A program made the position numbers and the translations under genes. Shown piece after piece: positions 18,152 through 26,441 of a stretch of 64,000 nt of DNA. A model generated the notes under the pieces. That model saw only the letters and a program-made list of their open reading frames with translations, had not been told where the DNA came from and ran no database searches. The stretch is from assembly GCF_049446075.1 (NCBI RefSeq), contig NZ_JBMSEB010000003.1, forward strand, positions 310,001-374,000. The letters are read 5' to 3'. Source of the DNA: Humibacter sp049446075 (GTDB lineage Bacteria > Actinomycetota > Actinomycetes > Actinomycetales > Microbacteriaceae). Each line of letters starts with the position of its first letter. The first letter of the stretch is position 1.

Positions 18152-19288
18152 TCAGTCCTGGAAGAACGCCGCTGCGCCACGCGCCTGGTACGCGACCTCG
18201 TCGATATCGTCGCCACAGACTGTGACGTGCCCGACCTTGCGGCCAGGACGCGACTCTTTGTCGTAGCTATGGAACTTCGCCGTCGGATGCTCGCGCATGG
18301 CCTCCGCATAGCGGTCGGGCATGGTCGCCTCCTCGGGTCCGCCGAGCACGTTGATCATCATGGACCAGGGCTGGAGCGTTCCCGTCGCCCCGAGCGGCAG
18401 ATCAAGCACAGCGCGCAGGTGCTGCTCGAACTGGCTGGTCGTGGAACCGTCGATGGTCCAGTGGCCACTATTGTGCGGGCGCATCGCAAGCTCGTTCACC
18501 AGTACGCGGCCATCACGTGTCTCGAACAACTCAACCGCGAGCATGCCTGTGACGCCGAGGCCCTCGGCGATGCGGACGGCGATGTCTTCGCTGAGCTCTG
18601 CGATGTTGCCCGCCGACCCGCGCGCGGGCGCGACGACCTCGGCGCAGATCCCGTCACGCTGCACCGTCTCGACGACGGGCCAGGCAACGATTTCGCCCGA
18701 GGCTCGGCGCGCCACCTGTTGCGCGAGTTCCCTACGGAAGTCCACGAGTTCTTCGACGAGCAGGGAACCGCCATTGCCGTCCTCGGCGAGCGCCGTGAAC
18801 CAGTCGTCAACGTCAGTCGGGGCCGCAACAACCCGTACACCCTTGCCGTCATATCCGCCACGAGCGGTCTTCACCACGGCCTGGCCGCCATGGCCGTTCA
18901 GGAAGTCATTCAGCTGCTCGGGATTCTCCACAGCAGCCCAGTCCGGCACGGGAAGCCCGAGCTCGGACAGCTTCTGACGCATCAGCAGCTTGTCCTGTGC
19001 GTACTGCAACGCGTCCGGCCCAGGATGCACCGGCATTCCGGTCTCCTCCAACGCACGAAGCACAGACTGCGGCACGTGCTCGTGGTCGAAGGTAATGACG
19101 TCGACGGTCTTCGCGAACGCGAGCACCGTCTCGAGGTCTCGGTAGTCACCGACAGCCGATGCTGCAATAGCTGCGGACATGCCTTCCGCTTCCGCGAGCA
19201 CCCGGATGCCCACACCCAACTCGAGTGCCGCCGGAATCATCATCCGTGCGAGCTGTCCTCCACCGATCACGCCGACTGTCTTGGCCAC
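18152..19288 (-). CDS. purK: N5-carboxyaminoimidazole ribonucleotide synthase
   Basis: ATP-grasp enzyme that carboxylates aminoimidazole ribonucleotide to N5-CAIR, directly upstream of PurE. The 378 residues begin GVIGGGQLARMMIPAALELG; VVKTARGGYDGKGVRVV and VLVNELAMRPHNSGHWTIDG are PurK signatures. It begins with GTG at 19288; TAGGCT six nt upstream (19295-19300) suggests a leaderless transcript. It is divergent from the GtrA-like gene. Confidence 0.97.
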   Translation of the reverse strand: MAKTVGVIGGGQLARMMIPAALELGVGIRVLAEAEGMSAAIAASAVGDYRDLETVLAFAKTVDVITFDHEHVPQSVLRALEETGMPVHPGPDALQYAQDKLLMRQKLSELGLPVPDWAAVENPEQLNDFLNGHGGQAVVKTARGGYDGKGVRVVAAPTDVDDWFTALAEDGNGGSLLVEELVDFRRELAQQVARRASGEIVAWPVVETVQRDGICAEVVAPARGSAGNIAELSEDIAVRIAEGLGVTGMLAVELFETRDGRVLVNELAMRPHNSGHWTIDGSTTSQFEQHLRAVLDLPLGATGTLQPWSMMINVLGGPEEATMPDRYAEAMREHPTAKFHSYDKESRPGRKVGHVTVCGDDIDEVAYQARGAAAFFQD

Positions 19289-19294
19289 TCTGAA

Positions 19295-19300
19295 AGCCTA
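19295..19300 (-). promoter_or_regulatory. Putative -10 element of purK (leaderless)
   Basis: TAGGCT on the minus strand, six nt before the GTG start. No Shine-Dalgarno site is present, consistent with a leaderless mRNA. Confidence 0.5.
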
Positions 19301-19487
19301 TCCGGCGGTGCCCTCGGTGCTCGTGGCCGGAAACATAGCTCTCCGTTCACCGGCAGGTCAGTCTGTACAGGTATTCACAGTGAGCGGGCAAGTACTAGGC
19401 CGCTCACAAGTGGCACGGATACGCTCACGTGCGTCCGTTCGGAGTCCAGACCGGCGGTCAGAAGAATCGGTCCAGGGGGTGTCGACC

Positions 19488-20087
19488 ATGACTCGAACTG
19501 AAGACATCGCAGCGTCGTCAAGCGTCGCGCGCGGTCTCCGTTCCCGCTGGATCCCTCAACTCGTTCAACTGCTCAAATTCGGCGCTGTCGGCGGTGTGGG
19601 CGTTGTGGTCAACTTCGCGGTCTTCAACGGGCTGTGGCTCACGATCTTCAACCCGGTGACGATGCCGCACGGTCCACTTCTTGCGACCGTCGTCGCGACC
19701 CTGGTCGCCATCGTCGTGAATTGGCTAGGGAACAGGTACTGGGCGTTTGCTGCGGAGCGGCAAGGCAACACCGCTCGCGAAGGGCTCGAGTTCTTCGTGG
19801 CGAGCCTCATCGGCATGTGCGTTCCACTGATCTGCATCGCTGTGTCCCGGTACGCGCTGGGGTTCCACTCGCTGCTTGCCGACAACATTTCGAGCAACGT
19901 AGTCGGGCTCGTGCTCGGCACCGGCGTGCGCTACGTGCTGTACAAGTTTTGGGTCTATTCCCCGCGTCGAGCGGCGCGGCCCAGCAAAGACAGCCGCAGG
20001 CACAACGACACTGGTGAAAGCACCGGACAGACCGATCACTCTGGGCGCCTAATTGCGGGCCGGATCGACAGCGCTTCCACGGACTGA
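19488..20087 (+). CDS. GtrA-family membrane protein
   Basis: A 199-residue protein with four hydrophobic helices. QLLKFGAVGGVGVVVNFAVF and VAIVVNWLGNRYWAF are the two conserved segments of the GtrA family, thought to flip polyprenyl-phosphate sugars across the membrane for surface glycan modification. The ATG at 19488 follows AGGGGG (19474-19479) by eight nt. The GtrB-like enzyme at 5930 could provide its substrate. The C-terminal 30 residues are charged and likely cytoplasmic. Confidence 0.88.
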   Translation: MTRTEDIAASSSVARGLRSRWIPQLVQLLKFGAVGGVGVVVNFAVFNGLWLTIFNPVTMPHGPLLATVVATLVAIVVNWLGNRYWAFAAERQGNTAREGLEFFVASLIGMCVPLICIAVSRYALGFHSLLADNISSNVVGLVLGTGVRYVLYKFWVYSPRRAARPSKDSRRHNDTGESTGQTDHSGRLIAGRIDSASTD

Positions 20088-20104
20088 CCACCGCGGCACC
20101 CCGC

Positions 20105-20644
20105 TCAGAGTGGCCGGTTTCCCTGTTCTGTCAGGACGGACCCCGTATTCCAACCCGATGGGTAGAGCCGCTGGCTGTTCTCCATGAGGTCATGCAACGC
20201 CTCCGTGACGACTTCCGCGCGAGGTACATCCCGTAACCGCGCGACGGTCTTCTCATCCATCGCTCCGATCACGATGGTCCCGCTCCGGAACATGCCCTGC
20301 AGCCACGATGTGCGCAGGGTGATGGTGTAGCCACGGCTGTGCAACAGCTCTCGGCGTTCACGGACGAAGAGACCCCGCCGAATGATAAGTCGGCGAGTAG
20401 TTACGGTGTAGCGAGTCGTGAGCCAGGAGCCGAGCGGGAGGAGGAACAGGAATATGGCGAGAAGCAACGCCGCAATCCAGATTGCGAGGCTGATCCAACC
20501 GCCATACGCCGAGCCGAAGTACGACGCCGCTCCGCAGATGGCAATCAGGGCAACCGAGGGCCAGAACAGCTGACGGGCATGCTGGCGCAGGCGTGCCACC
20601 ACACGCTCCGCGGGCGGCACTCCGTACCCGTCAGTGAGCGCCAT
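20105..20644 (-). CDS. Membrane protein with bacterial PH domain
   Basis: About 179 residues. Two adjacent hydrophobic helices (FWPSVALIAICGAASYFG and ISLAIWIAALLLAIFLFLLP) precede a bacterial PH domain with YTVTTRRLIIRRGLFV and RELLHSRGYTITL. The family occurs beside biotin ligase and carboxylase genes in many actinobacteria, and its function is not known. It lies seven nt after birA on the same strand. I choose the ATG at 20644; longer forms would overlap birA. Confidence 0.82.
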   Translation of the reverse strand: MALTDGYGVPPAERVVARLRQHARQLFWPSVALIAICGAASYFGSAYGGWISLAIWIAALLLAIFLFLLPLGSWLTTRYTVTTRRLIIRRGLFVRERRELLHSRGYTITLRTSWLQGMFRSGTIVIGAMDEKTVARLRDVPRAEVVTEALHDLMENSQRLYPSGWNTGSVLTEQGNRPL

Positions 20645-20651
20645 ACGCCCA

Positions 20652-21428
20652 TTAATAGCGCAGGTGGGTGACATCTCCCGCTGAGACTGCCGTGCGCCGC
20701 CCATCCGATTCGACTACAAGGCGCCCGCTTTCGTCGAGCCCCGTCGCTAGGCCGACGAGGTCTTTCGCCCCGGGAAGCTGCACGCGCACGATCCGCCCGA
20801 TCGTGGAGCACGCGTCGGCCACTGCCATTTGTATGCCCGATGCGTCAGCGTCACCTCTGCAGGCGGCAAAGCTCGTGTAGAGCGTGCGGAACTCACGCAA
20901 ATAAGTGGCGAGGATCCAGTCGGGGTCCGTCCCTGCACCGACGATCGACATCGATGTTGCCGTCGGCACAGGCAGTTGGTCTTCAGACATGGCCAGGTTC
21001 ACACCGGAGCCGATCACCACCGCTTCGGCCCCGACCACCTCCGCGAGGATGCCGCACACCTTCTTCTCGTTGATGAGAACGTCGTTCGGCCATTTCAGCT
21101 CGGTTGTTGCGCCCATCGACGCCAAGGAACGGGTCATAGCTAAGCCGGCAATGAGGGGCAGCCAACCAAGCCTCGAAAAAGGCGCGATACCTGCCGCGTG
21201 TGGGTACAACAGCACCGAAGCTGCGAGCATCGTTCCCGACGGTGCGGCCCAAGAGCGACCGAGCCTACCCCGCCCAGCAGTCTGGGAATCGGTGGCAACG
21301 ACGGTGAACTCCGGAAGAATTTGCGGGCCCATACCGTCAACTAGACCGGAAAGGTGATCGTTGGTCGACCCGGTCTCCGGAAGAATGTACAACCTCGGGA
21401 CTGTCGCCGATGTGTTAGGTAATCGCAA
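20652..21428 (-). CDS. birA: Biotin--[acetyl-CoA-carboxylase] ligase
   Basis: Attaches biotin to the carboxyl-carrier domain of acyl-CoA carboxylase, here the alpha chain at 31655. The 258 residues have the ETGSTNDHL substrate segment, the biotin-AMP loop TAGRGRLGRSW, and LKWPNDVLINEKKVCGILAE. There is no N-terminal helix-turn-helix, so it is a monofunctional ligase. The start is a TTG at 21428, supported by GAGGA six nt upstream. The divergent muramidase gene shares the upstream region. Confidence 0.95.
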   Translation of the reverse strand: MRLPNTSATVPRLYILPETGSTNDHLSGLVDGMGPQILPEFTVVATDSQTAGRGRLGRSWAAPSGTMLAASVLLYPHAAGIAPFSRLGWLPLIAGLAMTRSLASMGATTELKWPNDVLINEKKVCGILAEVVGAEAVVIGSGVNLAMSEDQLPVPTATSMSIVGAGTDPDWILATYLREFRTLYTSFAACRGDADASGIQMAVADACSTIGRIVRVQLPGAKDLVGLATGLDESGRLVVESDGRRTAVSAGDVTHLRY

Positions 21429-21518
21429 ACCTGGTCCTCGCCACTGTGTGTCTCCACGATACGACGAGATGGACGCATATTCTTGACCAGTTGGTCATGG
21501 TCTAGGGGGAAGAACCAG

Positions 21519-24068
21519 ATGCGAATGAAACTCTGGACGTCAGCTATGGCCTTGTCCCTTGCTGCCTGCGCCCTCAGCTCCGCCCCTTTTGACGCCGCAG
21601 CCACGGCAGCCACGGCTCGAACAACGATCTCAGCCGGCGCTGCCACCGACCGTTCTATGGAGAGTCAGGAAGGTTCGACGAAAAACGGCGCACGACAGGG
21701 GGCGGATGATCAGAGTGGGAATCCGCCACTTGCCCAGATGAATATCGCGGGTGATCACACCATGGGATCCACGATCACGGAGAGCGGTGAGAGGCTCCTT
21801 GCCCCCGAAAGCGAGACGCCGGGCGTTACAACACCGATCGACTATCATGCTCAACTCAAAATCGCTCCTGCAGCATACGTGGCCTCCGCGTCGCAACCAT
21901 CCTCAGGCGCGCTCGGGTTCGACGTGAGTGCTTACCAAGTCTTGAACATTTCGGACTGGCAGCGCGCTTGGGCTAACGGCGCTCGATTTGCGTACATCAA
22001 GGCAACCGAAAGTACGGATTACGCCAGCAGCCAGTTCACCGAACAATACAATGACTCATACGCCGTCGGCATGATTCGTGGCGCATACCATTTCGCTACC
22101 CCAAATACTTCCTCCGGAGCAGCCCAAGCGAATTTTTTCGTGAGCCACGGAGGATCCTGGAGTGCGGATGGAAGAACTCTGCCACCCCTTATCGACCTCG
22201 AATACGACTATGCACCGAATTCTGACGCGTGTTGGGGACTGGGCCAGGCGGCAATGGTGTCCTGGATCGCCGACTTCTCGTCGACTGTGATCGCTCGCAC
22301 CGGACGTGCGCCCGCTATTTACACGACCACCGACTGGTGGAATCGTTGCACCGGGAATACCGGAGTTTTCAGCTCCAATCCCCTCTTCATAGCCCGTTGG
22401 CCAAGCGATATCTCCTCCGGCGCCGGGACGCTACCGGCCGGCTGGTCGTCGTGGTCCCTCTGGCAATACGCCGATTCAGGCGTGTTCCCAGGGGACCAGG
22501 ACGTATTCAATGGCAATCTCAACGACCTCATTTCCTTTAGCGCTCCAGGGGCGCAAGGTGGGTACTTCGTACGGACCTCATCAAATCCCAACCTCTACCT
22601 GCTCGCCGGCAGCCAAAAGTACTTCGTCCCCTCGATGGACATCGTGAACAACCTCGCGCCTCTCCAACCCGTGCGCTTGGTCAGCCAAGCGACCCTAGAC
22701 GCCATCCCCACCTCGCCAAATCCCGCCTCGCTTCTGGTGCGAGATTCGAGCAGTGGGGACATATCCCTGATGCAAGGGGGCGTTCGACACCATTTCCCGA
22801 GCTGCGAATTGGTAGCCGCTTTTGGTTACTCGTGCAACAGCCCTACAAACCTCACGCCGCTCCAATATGCGCTACTCACTGCCGGCGCGGACATGACTCC
22901 GTTTTACCTTCTTTCTGGCTCCTCTGTGGTGAGTTACATCAGTGGCGGAAACAGCTACCCCGTTTACGAATGGCGTGACGCGATTGCGATGAACGGTGGA
23001 ACGCCGCCATTCGTTGCAACCATGGGGTCGGATGCGGCCAGCCACCTTTTGGCAAGCCATGCCGTTGTAGCACCCCTTTCTCTGGTCAAAAGTGATTCCT
23101 CAGCCAACATCTATATGATCGATGGTCTTTCGAGGGCTTACTATGTGTCTTCATTTTCGGTTGCTGCCGAATACGGCGCGAATAGCTATCGCGTGATTCC
23201 ACAGACGCTTCTTGGGTCTTACACCCTGGTAAGCACAAGCATCACTATCGCGCCACAATGTTCGTCTCAGCAGTACCTCGTGTCGCAGGGAAGCCTCTAC
23301 ACCTGGAACGCGTCGAACGGTGCGGGCGGATTGACGCCCATTGGCCTCGACCCTCTAACCTGTTCTCTACTTCCAGGAAATGGGAGTATCAGCGGCACTC
23401 TTTTCATCAAGTCGACCAGCGGGGTGAGCGTCTTCTTTGTGTCGGCGGGTCACCGAACATACTTGCCAACGTGGGATGCACTGCTTCAGCAGAACGGTGG
23501 CAAGGTTCCCACAATTGTCCCGTTAAACGATGGAACCGTTTCCTCGATTCCGCCTACCGCTCTCGCATTTCAGTCGGGGCAAGTGGTGCGAACAGTGGCG
23601 GACCCTAACGTGTATCTGATAGACGGGAACGTTCGCCGTCTCGTCACATCGTTAGCGACCGTCAGCCAGATTGGCCTCCCGCAATGGACCTACGTCGACG
23701 ATGTCCTGTTGAACGACTATCCGATAGCCACTGGATCGCTGACGCGGGTCGTGACGTGCGCCACGAACACCTACTTCGGAGTCAACGGAACTCTTCAACC
23801 TTTGACGTCTTCTAGTGTCACTGGCATTCCCGCCACCGTCCTGACGTCAAACACGTGCGCGAACCTGAAGCCCGCCGATACGACCCCCTTGACCCAAGTG
23901 TTCGCAATGGAGTCTTCGAGCCCCACGATCTACCTGATCACCTCCGGCCAGAAGCGGCCCGTATCGACATGGGATCGACTATTGCAGCTGAACGGGGGCA
24001 AGCAACCATCATATTTCGTGACTGACCAGGGAGGCTTGGCCGATATCCCCACTGGGCCCTCGGCCTGA
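21519..24068 (+). CDS. Secreted GH25 muramidase with about nine C-terminal repeats
   Basis: An 849-residue exported N-acetylmuramidase. The ATG follows AGGGGGA by eight nt. The N-terminus has a signal sequence ending either at a lipobox-like LAAC (Cys17) or after the alanine-rich stretch. A low-complexity linker leads to a GH25 domain (about 125-320): GFDVSAYQVLNISDW with the catalytic aspartate, FAYIKATES, GMIRGAYHFA, and PPLIDLEYDYAP with the acid glutamate. The rest (about 325-849) is roughly nine degenerate repeats of 48-61 residues, each a strand pair of the type NVYLIDGNVRRLV followed by a short helix such as STWDRLLQLNGG. They probably bind wall polymer, but I do not recognise the family. 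Its composition is less GC-rich than its neighbours. Confidence 0.9.
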   Translation: MRMKLWTSAMALSLAACALSSAPFDAAATAATARTTISAGAATDRSMESQEGSTKNGARQGADDQSGNPPLAQMNIAGDHTMGSTITESGERLLAPESETPGVTTPIDYHAQLKIAPAAYVASASQPSSGALGFDVSAYQVLNISDWQRAWANGARFAYIKATESTDYASSQFTEQYNDSYAVGMIRGAYHFATPNTSSGAAQANFFVSHGGSWSADGRTLPPLIDLEYDYAPNSDACWGLGQAAMVSWIADFSSTVIARTGRAPAIYTTTDWWNRCTGNTGVFSSNPLFIARWPSDISSGAGTLPAGWSSWSLWQYADSGVFPGDQDVFNGNLNDLISFSAPGAQGGYFVRTSSNPNLYLLAGSQKYFVPSMDIVNNLAPLQPVRLVSQATLDAIPTSPNPASLLVRDSSSGDISLMQGGVRHHFPSCELVAAFGYSCNSPTNLTPLQYALLTAGADMTPFYLLSGSSVVSYISGGNSYPVYEWRDAIAMNGGTPPFVATMGSDAASHLLASHAVVAPLSLVKSDSSANIYMIDGLSRAYYVSSFSVAAEYGANSYRVIPQTLLGSYTLVSTSITIAPQCSSQQYLVSQGSLYTWNASNGAGGLTPIGLDPLTCSLLPGNGSISGTLFIKSTSGVSVFFVSAGHRTYLPTWDALLQQNGGKVPTIVPLNDGTVSSIPPTALAFQSGQVVRTVADPNVYLIDGNVRRLVTSLATVSQIGLPQWTYVDDVLLNDYPIATGSLTRVVTCATNTYFGVNGTLQPLTSSSVTGIPATVLTSNTCANLKPADTTPLTQVFAMESSSPTIYLITSGQKRPVSTWDRLLQLNGGKQPSYFVTDQGGLADIPTGPSA

Positions 24069-24077
24069 GCCCGCTCC

Positions 24078-24110
24078 AGTTCAGCGAACTAGCGCCCGGG
24101 GTCGTTTTTT
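24078..24110 (+). terminator. Possible terminator of the muramidase gene
   Basis: A short hairpin AGTTC-AGC-GAACT (24078-24090) ten nt after the stop is followed 14 nt later by six T residues (24105-24110). The stem does not abut the T run, so the call is tentative. Confidence 0.4.
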
Positions 24111-24149
24111 GTGCCCTTCCGTCAACGAAGGCGGCCGAAGGCCTGCTTG

Positions 24150-24155
24150 TAAAGT
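24150..24155 (+). promoter_or_regulatory. Putative -10 element of pccB (leaderless)
   Basis: TAAAGT preceded by TG one base further out and placed six nt before the GTG of pccB. There is no Shine-Dalgarno site in between. Confidence 0.5.
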
Positions 24156-24161
24156 GAACGG

Positions 24162-25796
24162 GTGACCGACATCTCCACCCCCGACGCCACCGGTGCCGCC
24201 GAGGCGCAGACCGACGCCCCTCTCGACACGACGACCGCCGGCCGGATCGCCGATCTAAAGGTCCGCTATCACGAGGCGGTAACGGCGAGCGGGCAAGCGG
24301 CCGTCGAGAAGCAGCACGCCAAGGGCAAGCTGACGGCTCGGGAACGCATCGATCTACTGCTCGACCCCGGCTCGTTCGTCGAATTCGACGAGTTCGTGCG
24401 TCACCGTACGCACGCGTTCGGCATGGAGAACAAGCGCCCGTACGGCGACTCGGTGGTGACGGGCATCGGCACCATCCACGGGCGCAATGTCGCGGTGTTC
24501 AGCCAGGACTTCACCATCTTCGGCGGATCGCTCGGCGAGGTTGCGGGCGAAAAGATCATCAAGGTCATGGACCACGCCCTAAAGACTGGGGTGCCGATGA
24601 TCGGCATCCTCGACTCGGGCGGGGCTCGCATCCAAGAGGGTGTTGTCGCGCTCGGCAAATACGGTGAGATCTTCCGGCGCAACACGCAGGCATCCGGTGT
24701 CATCCCGCAGATCTCGATCGTCATGGGACCGGCCGCCGGTGGCGCCGTCTACTCCCCCGCACTCACCGACTTCGTCATCATGGTCGACAAGTCGAGCCAC
24801 ATGTTCGTCACCGGCCCCGACGTGATCAAGACCGTGACCGGCGAAGACGTCGGGTTCGAAGAACTCGGCGGCGCGCTCACGCACAACAAGATCTCGGGCG
24901 TCAGCCACTACCTGGCATCGGACGAACAGGATGCCCTCGAGTTCGGGCGGGCGCTCATCAGCTTCCTGCCTGACAACAACCTCACCGACCCGCCGGTCTA
25001 CGAGGCCGAGCCTGAGCTGGAGATCACGGATGCCGACCGCCGGCTCAACGAGGTCATCCCCGACTCCCCGAACCAGCCGTACGACGTGACCACGATCATC
25101 GAGCACATCGTCGACGACGGCGAGTTCCTCGAGATCCAGCCCCTGTTCGCGCCCAACATCGTGATCGGCTTCGCTCGCGTCGAGGGGCACTCGGTGGGCA
25201 TCATCGCCAACCAGCCGAACGCCATGGCGGGAACGCTCAACATCGATGCCGGCGAGAAGGCCGCTCGATTCGTGCGCTTCTGCGACGCGTTCTCGATCCC
25301 GATCCTCACGCTCGTCGATGTGCCCGGATACCTGCCAGGCACCGATCAGGAGTGGACCGGCGTCATCCGCCGCGGTGCGAAGCTCCTCTACGCATACGCG
25401 GAGGCCACGGTGCCACTCGTGACGGTCATCACGCGCAAGGCCTACGGCGGCGCTTACATCGTGATGGGGTCGAAGCAGCTAGGCGCCGACATCAACCTGG
25501 CCTGGCCGACCGCGGAGATCGCGGTGATGGGCGGGCAAGGTGCGGTGAACATCCTCTATCGCAGCGAGATCAAGCGTGCGGAGGAATCCGGCGAGGATGT
25601 CGCCGCCGTGCGCACCAAGCTCGCCAACGAATACCTGTACAACGTCGCCTCGCCGTTCCTGGCGGCCGAACGCGGAGAACTCGACGGCGTCATCGAGCCG
25701 GCAGCAACGCGCGTGTCTGTGATCAAGTCCCTTCGCGCGCTCCGCTCCAAGCGGGCAACGCAGCCGCCCAAGAAGCACGGGAACATCCCGCTGTGA
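24162..25796 (+). CDS. pccB: Acyl-CoA carboxylase carboxyltransferase (beta) subunit
   Basis: Moves the carboxyl group from biotin to acetyl- or propionyl-CoA, giving malonyl- or methylmalonyl-CoA. The 544 residues show ILDSGGARIQEGV, MGPAAGGAVYSPALTDF and FVTGPDVIKTVTGEDV in the N-terminal half and DVPGYLPGTDQEWTGVIRRG and TRKAYGGAYIVMGSK in the C-terminal half, as in actinobacterial PccB/AccD5. Its partners are the small epsilon-like protein just downstream and the biotinylated alpha chain at 31655. The GTG start is directly preceded by a -10 hexamer, suggesting leaderless translation. Propionyl versus acetyl preference cannot be read reliably. Confidence 0.96.
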   Translation: MTDISTPDATGAAEAQTDAPLDTTTAGRIADLKVRYHEAVTASGQAAVEKQHAKGKLTARERIDLLLDPGSFVEFDEFVRHRTHAFGMENKRPYGDSVVTGIGTIHGRNVAVFSQDFTIFGGSLGEVAGEKIIKVMDHALKTGVPMIGILDSGGARIQEGVVALGKYGEIFRRNTQASGVIPQISIVMGPAAGGAVYSPALTDFVIMVDKSSHMFVTGPDVIKTVTGEDVGFEELGGALTHNKISGVSHYLASDEQDALEFGRALISFLPDNNLTDPPVYEAEPELEITDADRRLNEVIPDSPNQPYDVTTIIEHIVDDGEFLEIQPLFAPNIVIGFARVEGHSVGIIANQPNAMAGTLNIDAGEKAARFVRFCDAFSIPILTLVDVPGYLPGTDQEWTGVIRRGAKLLYAYAEATVPLVTVITRKAYGGAYIVMGSKQLGADINLAWPTAEIAVMGGQGAVNILYRSEIKRAEESGEDVAAVRTKLANEYLYNVASPFLAAERGELDGVIEPAATRVSVIKSLRALRSKRATQPPKKHGNIPL

Positions 25797-25852
25797 TCGC
25801 ACCGCACACCACGCTCGCCGAGCGCGCGAGCGGGCACTGAGGGGAGGCATCC

Positions 25853-26098
25853 ATGGCGAAGCACAGGCCGGTGCCCGAGGTGGACGCCTCGCAGATCGAG
25901 TTCCATACCAAGGGGCTTTCGGAGGAAGACATAGCTGCGGTCACCGCAGTGCTGACGGCGGCACTGCGTGAACAGGCCGCACAACGTGGTCCCGCGACGG
26001 ATGCCGGCCCCTCGGCATGGCAGCGCAGCCAGCGACACCTGCGCACGCCACTCGTGCGCGGACCCGGCGCGTGGAGAAGCTGGAATGGGAGCCGTTGA
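25853..26098 (+). CDS. Acyl-CoA carboxylase epsilon subunit-like protein
   Basis: An 81-residue protein 56 nt after pccB. It has an N-terminal helix (LSEEDIAAVTAVLTAAL) and a C-terminal WQRSQRHLRTPLVRGPG followed by AWRS, the layout of actinobacterial AccE/PccE proteins, which stabilise the alpha-beta complex. GGGGAGG lies five nt before the ATG. Position and motif agree; the family varies in sequence, so confidence is moderate. Confidence 0.8.
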   Translation: MAKHRPVPEVDASQIEFHTKGLSEEDIAAVTAVLTAALREQAAQRGPATDAGPSAWQRSQRHLRTPLVRGPGAWRSWNGSR

Positions 26099-26298
26099 GC
26101 GCGTTTGTACCCCGAAATCCGGGGCGGAAACCGCGTGATCGCGCGGGTGCGGGGAAATTGTCCCCCGGATGTCCCCCTAAATGACGACTTTCGCTCTTGC
26201 GTGATCCCGACCATTATTGATGTTGCTAGGTGTCTCTCTTCTGAGATTCACCGCCATTCATTCGCCGACTAGGGTAAGCGGGCGAGTGTTTTGGGGGC

Positions 26299-26333
26299 GA
26301 GTCGGGGCGATATTCGGGTTATCGCCCCGACTC
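26299..26333. terminator. Perfect 13-bp hairpin, terminator-like
   Basis: GAGTCGGGGCGAT (26299-26311) and its exact complement (26321-26333) enclose a nine-nt loop. It lies between convergent transcription units and has no T run, so it would act in either direction. Confidence 0.65.
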
Positions 26334-26342
26334 GGGGCTTCC

Positions 26343-26373
26343 AAGGGGCGCCGGTCCAAGACCGGCGCCCCTT
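26343..26373. terminator. Second perfect 13-bp hairpin, terminator-like
   Basis: AAGGGGCGCCGGT (26343-26355) and its exact complement (26361-26373) enclose CCAAG. Nine nt separate it from the preceding hairpin. AA and TT at the stem base fit a bidirectional terminator. Confidence 0.7.
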
Positions 26374-26441
26374 GATGCATCTCCGGGCCGTTCCCTTGAC
26401 GCATTTCGGGGTGGAGCAGGCGAGCTGAGCCCGGTCAGCGC

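Larger units (their letters stand above)
26099..26441. other. Intergenic region between convergent genes, possible ncRNA
   Basis: No open frame with coding character is seen. The region has a small CCCCG/CGGGG hairpin near its left end, a relatively AT-rich middle (about 26180-26270) and two perfect 13-bp hairpins (listed separately). These may only terminate the two convergent transcripts, or the middle may be a short RNA ending at the hairpins. No known RNA family was recognised. Confidence 0.4.

Noticed and set aside
18227..19501. Long plus-strand frame opposite purK
   Set aside because: Purk on the minus strand has all family motifs; the opposite frame is rich in Arg and His and has no domain.
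26099..26441. 6C RNA or 6S-like Ms1 RNA
   Set aside because: The loops lack the cytosine runs of 6C RNA, and I could not fit the Ms1 structure; left only as a general ncRNA possibility.
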